This document shows, one piece after another, positions 54,403-62,661 of a stretch of DNA of 64,000 nucleotides; the stretch's first letter is position 1, and every line of letters starts with the position of its first letter. Below the pieces are notes generated by a model. That model was not told where the DNA came from, searched no databases, and worked only from the letters and a program-made list of their open reading frames with translations. The position numbers were made by a program, and so were the translations under genes. This DNA comes from Aureimonas sp. AU4 (GTDB taxonomy: Bacteria; Pseudomonadota; Alphaproteobacteria; Rhizobiales; Rhizobiaceae). The stretch is taken from NCBI RefSeq assembly GCF_001463765.1, contig NZ_BBWK01000027.1, positions 1-64,000 of the forward strand. The letters run 5' to 3'.

Positions 54403-55056
54403 TCAGCCCGCTTCCGGCCTGGGGCGGATGCCGCTGAGAACGATCGTCAGAACCGCCTGCGCGGCCTGATCGTCGAAGCCGGGCTTGTCGATCTGATCGC
54501 CGAGGATCGCGCGGATTTGCGGCGCGAAATCGGCATAGTGCTGGGTGGTCGCCCAGATCAGGAAGATGAGGTGGACCGGATCGATCGGGGCGAGCCGGCC
54601 CGTGCCGACCCAGCCACGGATCACCGCCGCCTTCTTCTGCACGAGACCGCGCAACCGCGTCTCCAGCGCTTCTCGGATGACTGGCGCCCCCGAGAGGATC
54701 TCGTTGGCGAAGAGGCGCGAGGCCTCGGGCGTGCGGCGCGACATGCGCAGCTTCAGCGTGATGTAGCGGCGCAGCTCCTCCACTGGATCGCCTTCCGGGT
54801 CCAGCGCCTCGAGCGGCGCCAGCCATTCGTCCAGCGTGCGCTCCAGAACGGCGCGGTAGACGTCCTCCTTGCGCCGAAAGTAGTAGAGGAGGTTGGTCTT
54901 CGACATGCCCGCGCCGCGCGCGATCTCGTCGATCGTCGTGCCCCGGAAGCCGTGTCCTGAAAAAGCCTTCAGCGCCGCTTCCAGGATGACCTCCCGGTTC
55001 TCCCGCTGGATGCGGGTCGCGGGCCGTTCCTCCTCCCCAGTCACCTTAGCGTCCAT
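54403..55056 (-). CDS. rutR: TetR-family regulator RutR (pyrimidine-responsive)
   Basis: A 217-residue TetR-type repressor close to E. coli RutR. Its helix-turn-helix (about residues 20-65) includes the RutR-typical MSKTNLLYYFRRKEDVYRAV. Other shared blocks are EASRLFANEILSGAP, GRLAPIDPVHLIFLIWATTQ and HYADFAPQIRAI, which surround the uracil/thymine-binding pocket. The ATG at 55056 is chosen by alignment; the frame starts further up at 55101. The gene is divergent from the aminotransferase gene, and an operator-like site lies between them, so autoregulation is likely. In this locus it should control the pre-hyd-aminotransferase genes. Confidence 0.92.
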   Translation of the reverse strand: MDAKVTGEEERPATRIQRENREVILEAALKAFSGHGFRGTTIDEIARGAGMSKTNLLYYFRRKEDVYRAVLERTLDEWLAPLEALDPEGDPVEELRRYITLKLRMSRRTPEASRLFANEILSGAPVIREALETRLRGLVQKKAAVIRGWVGTGRLAPIDPVHLIFLIWATTQHYADFAPQIRAILGDQIDKPGFDDQAAQAVLTIVLSGIRPRPEAG

Positions 55057-55115
55057 CGCCGCATGCCCTGAAATGTTGCGCCGCCGCATCGTGCCGATCA
55101 AGCGTGCAACTCGGC

Positions 55116-55130
55116 TTGACCGGTTCCAAA
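55116..55130. promoter_or_regulatory. RutR half-site candidate
   Basis: TTGACCGGTTCCAAA keeps the first half of the RutR consensus (TTGACC) but not the second. It lies 34 bases, about three helical turns, from the better site at 55150-55165, so it may be a secondary operator or only a promoter -35-like element. Confidence 0.3.
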
Positions 55131-55149
55131 TGTCCCCATAGCCTCGCTT

Positions 55150-55165
55150 TTGACCAGCCAGTCAA
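55150..55165. promoter_or_regulatory. RutR operator-like site between rutR and the aminotransferase gene
   Basis: TTGACCAGCCAGTCAA agrees with the RutR consensus TTGACCA-NN-TGGTCAA at 12 of 14 defined positions. It is 94 bases from the rutR start and 57 bases from the aminotransferase start, so one operator could control both divergent transcripts. Confidence 0.72.
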
Positions 55166-55221
55166 GAACGCGCCGGCCCCTGCCGGAAGCGGTTCGACTC
55201 GGGACAGAAAGCGATGCGGCC

Positions 55222-56550
55222 ATGAACGAGCACGCCCCCATCCAGACCAACAATCTGGAAGCCTTCTGGATGCCGTTCACGGCGAACCGTCAGTTCAAGA
55301 AGGCCCCTCGTCTCCTGGTCGGCGCCAAGGACATGCACTACACGACCGCGGACGGTCGCCAGCTTCTGGACGCGACGGCCGGTCTCTGGTGCGTGAACGC
55401 CGGGCACTGCCGTCCGAAGATCACCGAGGCGATCGCCGCGCAGGCCGGGCAGCTCGACTACGCGCCGGCCTTCCAGATGGGTCACCCGAAGGCGTTCGAG
55501 CTCGCCGCGCGCCTCGTCTCCATCGCGCCCGACGGCCTCGACCACGTGTTCTTCACCAATTCCGGCTCCGAGTCCGTCGATACCGCGCTCAAGATCGCGC
55601 TCGCCTACCAGCGCGCGAAGGGGGAGGGCTCGCGTTTCCGTCTGATCGGCCGCGAGCGCGGCTATCACGGCGTCAACTTCGGCGGCATCTCGGTCGGCGG
55701 CATCGTGAATAACCGCAAGATGTTCGGGACGCTCCTGACCGGCGTCGATCACATGCGCCACACGCACGACCCGGCGCGCAATCCCTATCCGAGCGGCGAA
55801 CTGGAGCACGGCGCGGAACTTGCCGACGATCTCCTTCGCATCGCGACGCTCCACGACCCGTCGACGATCGCGGCCGTGATCGTCGAGCCCGTCGCCGGAT
55901 CGACCGGCGTGCTGCCGCCGCCCAAGGGCTATCTCCAGCGCCTGCGCGAGATCTGCGACCAGCACGGCATCCTTCTCATCTTCGACGAGGTGATCACCGG
56001 CTACGGGCGCATGGGCACGCCGTTCGCGGCCGACTATTTCGGCGTGACGCCGGACATCATGGTCACCGCCAAGGGCCTGACCAACGGCGTCATTCCCATG
56101 GGCGCGGTGCTGGTGCGGGACTCGATCTACGACGCCTTCATGGGCGGCGGCGAGAACCTCATCGAGTTCGCGCACGGCTACACCTATTCCGGCAACCCGA
56201 TCGCGGCGGCGGCGGGCCTTGCCACGCTCGACACCTACAAGGAGGAGGGCCTGTTCGAGCGTGCGAAAGCGCTGGAGCCGGTCTGGGCGGATGCGCTGCA
56301 TTCCTTGAAGGGCGAGCCGCACGTCATCGACATCCGCACGATCGGCCTGATCGGCGGCGTCGAGCTCGAGCCGATCGCCGGCGCCCCGACCAAGCGCGCC
56401 TTCGCCGCCTTCCTCGACGCCTACGAGAAGGGTCTCATGATCCGCACGACCGGCGAAATCATCGCCATGTCGCCGCCGCTCATCGTGTCGGAAGCGCAGA
56501 TCGGCGAGATCGTCGACACGCTGCGCGCCGTGCTCCACCGCCTCCAGTAG
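55222..56550 (+). CDS. Omega-amino acid:pyruvate aminotransferase (beta-alanine aminotransferase)
   Basis: A 442-residue fold-I class III PLP aminotransferase that moves the amino group of beta-alanine or beta-aminoisobutyrate to pyruvate, giving malonate (or methylmalonate) semialdehyde. Landmarks are TAGLWCVNAGH (W56, typical of omega-transaminases), FTNSGSESVD (111-120), IFDEVITGYGR (253-263) and the PLP lysine K284 in VTAKGLTNG. It is the last enzyme of reductive pyrimidine breakdown present here; the semialdehyde dehydrogenase is not in the window. It lies immediately upstream of the amidohydrolase gene (29 bases), starting the right half of the locus. Confidence 0.92.
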   Translation: MNEHAPIQTNNLEAFWMPFTANRQFKKAPRLLVGAKDMHYTTADGRQLLDATAGLWCVNAGHCRPKITEAIAAQAGQLDYAPAFQMGHPKAFELAARLVSIAPDGLDHVFFTNSGSESVDTALKIALAYQRAKGEGSRFRLIGRERGYHGVNFGGISVGGIVNNRKMFGTLLTGVDHMRHTHDPARNPYPSGELEHGAELADDLLRIATLHDPSTIAAVIVEPVAGSTGVLPPPKGYLQRLREICDQHGILLIFDEVITGYGRMGTPFAADYFGVTPDIMVTAKGLTNGVIPMGAVLVRDSIYDAFMGGGENLIEFAHGYTYSGNPIAAAAGLATLDTYKEEGLFERAKALEPVWADALHSLKGEPHVIDIRTIGLIGGVELEPIAGAPTKRAFAAFLDAYEKGLMIRTTGEIIAMSPPLIVSEAQIGEIVDTLRAVLHRLQ

Positions 56551-56579
56551 AATCGCCGAGCCGAAGGGCACCCGACAGC

Positions 56580-57836
56580 ATGAGCCTTGCCACGAACATC
56601 CAGACCGACGGCGATCGGCTCTGGAACACGCTCGACGAGATGGCCGCCATCGGTCCCGGCATCGCCGGCGGCAACAACCGGCAGACCCTGACCGACGCGG
56701 ACGGCGAGGGACGCTACCTCCTGAAGCGCTGGTGCGAGCGCGCGGGCCTTTCCATGGGGCTCGACACGATGGGCAACATGTTCTTCCGCCGCGAGGGGAC
56801 GGAACCCGATCTCGCGCCGGTCTACATGGGCTCGCACCTCGATACCCAGCCGACCGGCGGGCGCTACGATGGCGTTCTCGGCGTTCTCGGCGGGCTGGAG
56901 GTGATGCGCACGCTGAACGACCTCGACATCCGGACGCGCCGGCCGATCGTCCTCGTGAACTGGACCAACGAGGAGGGCACGCGCTTCGCGCCCGCCATGC
57001 TCGCCTCGGGCGTCTTCGCCGGTGTCCACGAGGAAGACTGGGCGAAGGCGCGGGTCGACCGCGAGGGCAGGAGCTTCGGCTCGGAGCTGCGCCGCATCGG
57101 CTGGGAAGGGGACGAGCGCGTCGGCGACCGGCCGATCCACGCCATGTTCGAACTCCACATCGAGCAGGGGCCGATCCTGGAGGACGAGGGCGTCGACATC
57201 GGCGTCGTGACCCACGGCCAGGGCCTCTGGTGGCTGGAGGTGACGCTGACGGGACGCGAGAGCCATACGGGCTCGACCCCCATGCCCAAGCGCCGCAACG
57301 CCGGGCTGGGTCTCGCGCGCGTCACCGAACTCGTTCACGAGACGGCCATGGCGCACCAGCCGGATGCGGTTGGTGCGATCGGCCATGTCGAGGTCCATCC
57401 GAACTCGCGCAACATCATTCCCGGCCGCGCGGTCTTCACGATCGACATCCGCTCGCCCGACAAGGCCGTGCTCGACGCCATGCGCGAGCGCATCGAACGC
57501 GGCATCGGCGAGATCGCGGCCGACCTGGGCCTTCTGTCCACGGTCGAGTCCGTCGGCCACTTCGACCCCGTCGCCTTCGACGAGGGCTGCGTGTCGGCGG
57601 TCCGCGCGGCGGCAGACCGCCTCGGCCTGACGCATCGCGACATCGTCTCGGGCGCTGGCCACGACGCCTGCTGGATCAACCGCATCGCGCCGACATCGAT
57701 GATCTTCTGCCCCTGCGAGGGCGGACTGTCGCACAACGAGGCCGAGCGCATCACCAAGCCTTGGGCGAAGGCCGGAGCGGACGTTCTTCTCCAGGCGGTG
57801 GTCGAGATGGCCGAGATCGCGGAGGCGCAGGGGTGA
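56580..57836 (+). CDS. N-carbamoyl-beta-alanine amidohydrolase (beta-ureidopropionase type, M20 family)
   Basis: A 418-residue zinc-dependent amidohydrolase that removes the carbamoyl group from N-carbamoyl-beta-alanine to give beta-alanine, CO2 and NH3. Metal-site motifs are GSHLDTQPTGGRYDG (H86 and D97) and NEEGTRF (E131/E132), with the dimerisation-domain block TGRESHTGSTPM around residue 230 and the C-terminal LSHNEAE His near residue 385. Allantoate amidohydrolase and N-carbamoyl-L-amino acid hydrolases are close relatives; the locus strongly favours beta-ureidopropionase. Its stop overlaps the GTG of the next gene. Confidence 0.92.
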   Translation: MSLATNIQTDGDRLWNTLDEMAAIGPGIAGGNNRQTLTDADGEGRYLLKRWCERAGLSMGLDTMGNMFFRREGTEPDLAPVYMGSHLDTQPTGGRYDGVLGVLGGLEVMRTLNDLDIRTRRPIVLVNWTNEEGTRFAPAMLASGVFAGVHEEDWAKARVDREGRSFGSELRRIGWEGDERVGDRPIHAMFELHIEQGPILEDEGVDIGVVTHGQGLWWLEVTLTGRESHTGSTPMPKRRNAGLGLARVTELVHETAMAHQPDAVGAIGHVEVHPNSRNIIPGRAVFTIDIRSPDKAVLDAMRERIERGIGEIAADLGLLSTVESVGHFDPVAFDEGCVSAVRAAADRLGLTHRDIVSGAGHDACWINRIAPTSMIFCPCEGGLSHNEAERITKPWAKAGADVLLQAVVEMAEIAEAQG

Positions 57837-58240
57837 CCGATCACCTGGGCCGGCTCATCGACCATGTCGAGCTGCGCGTCGCGGATCTGGAGGCGAGCCA
57901 CCGCTTCTATGGCGCCGTGCTGGAGACACTCGGTCACCGGATCGAGCGGAAAGGTCCCTATCTCTTCTGCGACGAACTGGCGATCTCGCAAGCCTCCGGG
58001 CCCGTATCGCATATGCATCTCGCCTTTCAGGCGGCGAGCCGGGACGAGGTGCGGGCGTTTCACGCCGCCGGCCTCCTGAACGGCGGCCGCGACAATGGCG
58101 GCCCCGGCGAGCGGGACTATCATCCCAGCTACTACGGCGCCTTCGTCCTCGACCCGGACGGAAACAACGTCGAGGCGGTGACCCACGGCCCCGTCCGGCG
58201 CAGCGCCCGAAGCGTCGTCGTCGAGCGGACGGACAGCTGA
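57833..58240 (+). CDS. VOC (vicinal oxygen chelate) superfamily protein
   Basis: A 135-residue protein of two beta-alpha-beta-beta-beta modules. Candidate metal ligands are visible: H11 in LIDHVELRV, H62 in HMHLAFQ, and E114 in GNNVEAV. These fit the glyoxalase/epimerase/dioxygenase superfamily. The GTG start lies inside the amidohydrolase stop (GTGA), so it is co-translated in the pyrimidine pathway. No step of the known pathway needs a VOC enzyme, so its role is open; epimerisation or detoxification of a semialdehyde intermediate is speculation. Confidence 0.85.
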   Translation: MTDHLGRLIDHVELRVADLEASHRFYGAVLETLGHRIERKGPYLFCDELAISQASGPVSHMHLAFQAASRDEVRAFHAAGLLNGGRDNGGPGERDYHPSYYGAFVLDPDGNNVEAVTHGPVRRSARSVVVERTDS

Positions 58241-58410
58241 TCCGATGCGGCCCGCCGATCCCCGCTCAGCTGCCGCATCGCCCCATCGAAGAACATTCCG
58301 CCCTTCATTCCTCGCCGCCATGCCGCGACGCGCTTGCTTGCGCGTGCATGCCTTCTCGCGGGCGCGTTCAAGCGCGTCTCGCCGTCCCGCAACCGGAGAG
58401 CCGTGATTTC

Positions 58411-59859
58411 ATGAGCATCGTGATCAAGGGCGGAACGCTCGTCACCGCCGACCTCACCTACAAGGCTGACATTCGGGTCGAGGACGGACGGATCGCCGAG
58501 ATCGGTCCGGACCTGTCCGGCGACGAGACGATCGACGCATCGGGTGCTTATGTCATGCCCGGCGGCATCGACCCGCACACCCATCTCGAAATGCCCTTCA
58601 TGGGTACCCATTCCTCGGACGACTTCGACACGGGCACCGCCGCCGCGCTGTCCGGCGGCACGACCATGGTGGTCGATTTCTGCCTGCCGGCGCCGAACCA
58701 GGGCCTGATCGACGCGCTGCAGGCCTGGCACCAGAAGGCCGGCAAGGCGCGCTGCGACTTCGGCTTCCACATGGCGATCACGTGGTGGGGCGAGCAGGTC
58801 TTCGCCGAGATGCCGCGCGTCGTCGAGGAGGGCATCAACACGTTCAAGCACTTCATGGCCTACAAGGGGGCCCTGATGGTGAACGACGACGAGATGTTCG
58901 CCTCCTTCTCGCGCTGCGCCGAGATCGGCGCCCTGCCGCTCGTTCATGCCGAGAACGGCGACGTCGTCGCCTTCCTGCAGCAGAAGCTTCTGGCGGAGGG
59001 CAACAACGGGCCGGAAGCGCACGCCTATTCCCGCCCGCCCGAGGTCGAGGGCGAGGCGACCAACCGCGCGATCATGATCGCCGACCAGGCCGGCGTTCCT
59101 CTCTACGTCGTCCACGTCTCCTGCGAGGAGTCGCACGAGGCCATCCGGCGCGCCCGCCAGAAGGGCATGCGCGTCTTCGGCGAGCCACTGATCCAGCATC
59201 TGACGCTGGACGAGGGTGAGTATCGCAACGCCGACTGGGACTACGCGGCGCGCCGCGTCATGAGCCCGCCCTTTCGCGACCGGAAGCATCAGGACTCGCT
59301 CTGGGCAGGCCTGCAGGCCGGCTCGCTGCAGGTGGTTGCGACCGACCACTGCGCCTTCACGACGGAGCAGAAGCGCACGGGCCTTGGCGACTTCACCAAG
59401 ATCCCGAACGGCACGGGCGGCCTTGAGGACCGGATGGCCGTCCTGTGGACCAGGGGCGTGCGCACCGGACGGCTGACGATGAACGAGTTCGTCGCCGCGA
59501 CCTCCACCAACATCGCCAAGATCCTGAACGTCTATCCCCGAAAGGGCGCGCTCCTCGTCGGCGCGGATGCCGACATCGTGGTCTGGGACCCGAATGCCAC
59601 CCGGACCGTGCGGGCCGCGAACCAGAAGTCGGCGATCGACTACAACGTCTTCGAGGGCTTCGAGCTGACCGGCCTGCCGGTGGTCACGCTTTCGCGCGGC
59701 CGTGTCGCCTACCGCAACGGCGAGGTCCTCGCCGGCACGGGCGAGGGGCGCTTCGTCGAGCGGCCGGCCAACGCTCCGGTCTCTCGCGCGCTGTCCACCT
59801 GGAAGGAACTCACCGCGCCCCGCCGCATCGAGCGCTCCGGCATTCCGGCGGGCGTGTGA
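58411..59859 (+). CDS. hydA: Dihydropyrimidinase (D-hydantoinase)
   Basis: A 482-residue binuclear zinc amidohydrolase that opens dihydrouracil or dihydrothymine to N-carbamoyl-beta-amino acids. Metal residues are visible: H56 and H58 in GIDPHTHLEM, the carbamylated lysine K152 in HFMAYKGALM, His in LVHAENGD and VVHVSCEES, and Asp in VATDHCAF. Length is standard for the family. GGAGAG precedes the ATG, with a 170-base gap from the VOC gene where no RutR box was found. The ABC transporter genes follow, overlapping by four bases. Confidence 0.95.
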   Translation: MSIVIKGGTLVTADLTYKADIRVEDGRIAEIGPDLSGDETIDASGAYVMPGGIDPHTHLEMPFMGTHSSDDFDTGTAAALSGGTTMVVDFCLPAPNQGLIDALQAWHQKAGKARCDFGFHMAITWWGEQVFAEMPRVVEEGINTFKHFMAYKGALMVNDDEMFASFSRCAEIGALPLVHAENGDVVAFLQQKLLAEGNNGPEAHAYSRPPEVEGEATNRAIMIADQAGVPLYVVHVSCEESHEAIRRARQKGMRVFGEPLIQHLTLDEGEYRNADWDYAARRVMSPPFRDRKHQDSLWAGLQAGSLQVVATDHCAFTTEQKRTGLGDFTKIPNGTGGLEDRMAVLWTRGVRTGRLTMNEFVAATSTNIAKILNVYPRKGALLVGADADIVVWDPNATRTVRAANQKSAIDYNVFEGFELTGLPVVTLSRGRVAYRNGEVLAGTGEGRFVERPANAPVSRALSTWKELTAPRRIERSGIPAGV

Positions 59860-60689
59860 GCGCGGTGTATCGCCCGACCTCCTTCGCTCAATCCGAGCCG
59901 GCGCCGGCCGGCGCCGCTGCCGCGGTGGACGCGCGCGGCCTGTCGCTGACCTTCGAGACGGGCGACGGGCCGGTCCATGCGTTGAAGGACATCGATCTCA
60001 CCATCGGCCACGGCGAGTTCGTCTCCTTCATCGGCCCGTCGGGCTGCGGGAAGACGACGCTCCTGCGCGTCATCGCCGATCTCGAACAGCCCTCGGCCGG
60101 CACGATCTCGGTCAACGGCCTGCGCGCGGAAGAGGCCCGGCTCAGGCGCGCCTACGGCTACGTCTTCCAAGCCGCCGCGCTCTACCCCTGGCGCACGATC
60201 GAGCGCAACGTCGCGCTGCCGCTGGAGGTGATGGGCGTGCCCAAGGCCGAGCGGGCCGGACGCATCGCACGCAATCTCGAGCTCGTCGGCTTGAAGGGCT
60301 TCGAGCGCAAGTTCCCCTGGCAGCTGTCGGGGGGCATGCAGCAGCGCGCCTCGATCGCCCGCGCCCTGTCGTTCGATCCTCAACTTCTACTGATGGATGA
60401 ACCGTTCGGCGCGCTCGACGAGATCGTTCGCGACAGGCTTAACGAGGAGTTGTTGAAGCTTTGGATGAAGACACGGAAGACCGTCGTCTTCGTCACGCAC
60501 TCGATCCCGGAGGCGGTGTTCCTGTCGACGCGCATCGTCGTCATGAGCCCCCGGCCCGGGCGCATCACCGATATCGTCGATTGCGACCTCGGACCCGACC
60601 GGCCTTTGGAGATCCGCGAGACGCCGCGCTTCCTGGAGATCGCGCACCGGGTGCGCGAGGGGTTGAGGGCGGGGCACTCCTATGACTGA
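59856..60689 (+). CDS. ABC transporter ATP-binding protein (taurine/nitrate/pyrimidine-type importer)
   Basis: A 277-residue ATPase with Walker A GPSGCGKTT (about 57-65), Q-loop, signature LSGGMQQR (about 149-156), Walker B LLLMDEPFGALD (about 169-180) and the switch His in FVTHSIPEAV. The MDEPFGALDEIVRDRLNEEL sequence is typical of the NitT/TauT class. The GTG start lies in the hydA stop (GTGA), so expression is coupled to pyrimidine ring opening. With the next three genes it makes a complete importer, probably for uracil, thymine or a related base; substrate is inferred from context. Confidence 0.92.
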   Translation: MSAVYRPTSFAQSEPAPAGAAAAVDARGLSLTFETGDGPVHALKDIDLTIGHGEFVSFIGPSGCGKTTLLRVIADLEQPSAGTISVNGLRAEEARLRRAYGYVFQAAALYPWRTIERNVALPLEVMGVPKAERAGRIARNLELVGLKGFERKFPWQLSGGMQQRASIARALSFDPQLLLMDEPFGALDEIVRDRLNEELLKLWMKTRKTVVFVTHSIPEAVFLSTRIVVMSPRPGRITDIVDCDLGPDRPLEIRETPRFLEIAHRVREGLRAGHSYD

Positions 60690-60701
60690 GGCGGGCGGAC
60701 G

Positions 60702-61652
60702 ATGAGCGCGACGGCCCCCGTTTCCGAACCCGGTGCCGCGATCGACGCCTCGGCGCCCCTTCGCACGTCGAGGCGCTGGGGCGGAACCGGCCGCACGGGA
60801 CCGGTTCTCGCGGTCGTCGCGGCCATACTCGCCGTCTGGTATCTTGCCGCCGTTCCCATGAACTGGCCGACGGTCGGCGCCCGGCTGACGACCGCCAATG
60901 GCGGGACGCCGCCGGATCCGTGGACCCACGTCCTCGCGACCTGGGCCGCCGAGCGTCCGGTCCTGCCGGCGCCTCATCAGATCGCCGCCGAGATCTGGCG
61001 CACCACGGTGGACGTGCGGCCGACCTCGCCGCGCTCGCTCCTCTTCCACGCGCAGGTGACCTTGTCCTCGACGCTGCTGGGCTTTGCGATGGGCTCGGTC
61101 CTGGGCATCCTGATCGCGGTCGGCATCCTCCATTCGCGCACGCTCGACCGCTCGCTCATGCCCTGGGTGATCGCCTCGCAGACCATTCCGATCCTCGCCG
61201 TCGCCCCGATGATCATCGTGGTGCTGAACTCCGTCGGCGTGACGGGCCTCGTGCCCAAGGCAATCATCTCGACCTACCTTTCCTTCTTCCCGGTCACGGT
61301 CGGCATGGTGAAGGGCCTGCGCTCGCCCGACCGCATGCATCTCGACCTCATGCGAACCTACGGCGCCAACCGCCTGCAGACGCTCCTGAAACTGAGAACG
61401 CCGGCGAGCCTTCCGTTTCTCTTCGCCTCGATGAAGATCGCAGTCGCCGCGGCGCTCGTCGGCGCCATCGTCGGCGAGCTGCCGACCGGCGCGCAGGCCG
61501 GGCTCGGCGCGCGGCTCCTGGCGGGCTCCTACTACGGGCAGACGATCCAGATCTGGTCGGCGCTGGTGGCGGCCTCGCTTCTCGCCGGCATCCTCGTCGC
61601 GCTGGTGGGCGTCGCCGAAAAGATCGCCGTCAGGCGAATGGGGGCCCGATGA
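60702..61652 (+). CDS. ABC transporter permease, NitT/TauT type (first)
   Basis: A 316-residue inner-membrane permease with about six helices after a hydrophilic N-terminus. The EAA-like loop reads YGANRLQTLLKLRTPASLPFLF, the contact point for the ATPase. The segment TVGMVKGLRSPD precedes it. It starts 12 bases after the ATPase gene and overlaps the second permease gene (ATGA). Two different permeases, not a homodimer, are unusual for this class but known in pyrimidine-precursor transporters. Confidence 0.9.
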   Translation: MSATAPVSEPGAAIDASAPLRTSRRWGGTGRTGPVLAVVAAILAVWYLAAVPMNWPTVGARLTTANGGTPPDPWTHVLATWAAERPVLPAPHQIAAEIWRTTVDVRPTSPRSLLFHAQVTLSSTLLGFAMGSVLGILIAVGILHSRTLDRSLMPWVIASQTIPILAVAPMIIVVLNSVGVTGLVPKAIISTYLSFFPVTVGMVKGLRSPDRMHLDLMRTYGANRLQTLLKLRTPASLPFLFASMKIAVAAALVGAIVGELPTGAQAGLGARLLAGSYYGQTIQIWSALVAASLLAGILVALVGVAEKIAVRRMGAR

Positions 61653-62629
61653 GCATCGCGGCCGCGACCCCGCGCGCTGCCGTTGGCCGCGCCGACATTC
61701 CGGTCTCCCTCGCGGTGACGCTTGCCGCCCTGGTCGGAGCGCTCGCGCGCGTGGCCGACGGGGCGACGGGACCGATCTTCTGGGGGCTCGTTGTTCTCTT
61801 CTGGCTGGCGGCCTGGCGTCTGACGGCGCGGCTGGCCGCCCTCGAGCCGACCACGCCGCTCGGTCGCCGCCTTGTCGGTGTCATGGTGCCGGCCGTCTTC
61901 GGCCTGACGCTCGTTGCGCTCTGGGAACTGGTGGTGCGGGGGCTCGACGTTCCCGTGGTGCTCCTGCCCGCGCCCTCGCTGATCGCCCAGCGCATCGCCG
62001 GCTCGCTGCCGATCCTGTGGGCCGACTTCCGGCAGACCTTCCTGCGCTCGGTGATTGTGGGCTACGCGATCGGCTGCGGCGCGGGGTTCCTCGCCGCGAT
62101 CCTGATCGACCGTTCGCCCTTCCTCCAGCGAGGGCTCCTGCCGGTCGGCAACCTCGTTTCGGCCCTGCCGATCGTCGGCGTCGCGCCGATCATGGTCATG
62201 TGGTTCGGCTTCGACTGGCCGTCGAAGGCCGCCGTCGTGGTGGTGATGACCTTCTTTCCGATGCTCGTGAACACGGTGGCGGGGCTTGCCGCCAGCGGCG
62301 CGATGGAGCGCGACCTCATGCGCACCTACGGCGCGAGCCCGGGGCAGACGCTCCTGAAGCTGCGACTGCCGGCCGCCATGCCCTTTGTCTTCAACGCGCT
62401 GAAGATCAACTCGACGCTGGCCCTCATCGGCGCCATCGTCGCCGAGTTCTTCGGCACGCCGATCGTCGGTATGGGGTTCCGCATCTCGGCCGAGATCGGC
62501 CGGCTCAGCACCGACATGGTCTGGGCCGAGATCGTGGTCGCCGCGCTGGCCGGCTCCTTGTCCTACGCGCTGATCGCCCTGATCGAGCGCCTCGTCACCT
62601 TCTGGCACCCCTCGATGCGGGGCGCCTGA
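61649..62629 (+). CDS. ABC transporter permease, NitT/TauT type (second)
   Basis: A 326-residue permease with six to seven helices and an EAA-like loop YGASPGQTLLKLRLPAAMPF. The central block LVSALPIVGVAPIMVMWFG is typical of this class. It is similar in layout to the preceding gene, as expected for a heterodimeric permease. An ATGA overlap couples it to the first permease, and TGATG at its end suggests coupling to the binding-protein gene if that starts at 62629. Confidence 0.9.
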   Translation: MSIAAATPRAAVGRADIPVSLAVTLAALVGALARVADGATGPIFWGLVVLFWLAAWRLTARLAALEPTTPLGRRLVGVMVPAVFGLTLVALWELVVRGLDVPVVLLPAPSLIAQRIAGSLPILWADFRQTFLRSVIVGYAIGCGAGFLAAILIDRSPFLQRGLLPVGNLVSALPIVGVAPIMVMWFGFDWPSKAAVVVVMTFFPMLVNTVAGLAASGAMERDLMRTYGASPGQTLLKLRLPAAMPFVFNALKINSTLALIGAIVAEFFGTPIVGMGFRISAEIGRLSTDMVWAEIVVAALAGSLSYALIALIERLVTFWHPSMRGA

Positions 62630-62661
62630 TGCCAAGTCCAACCCCGATGGAGAACCAGCGC

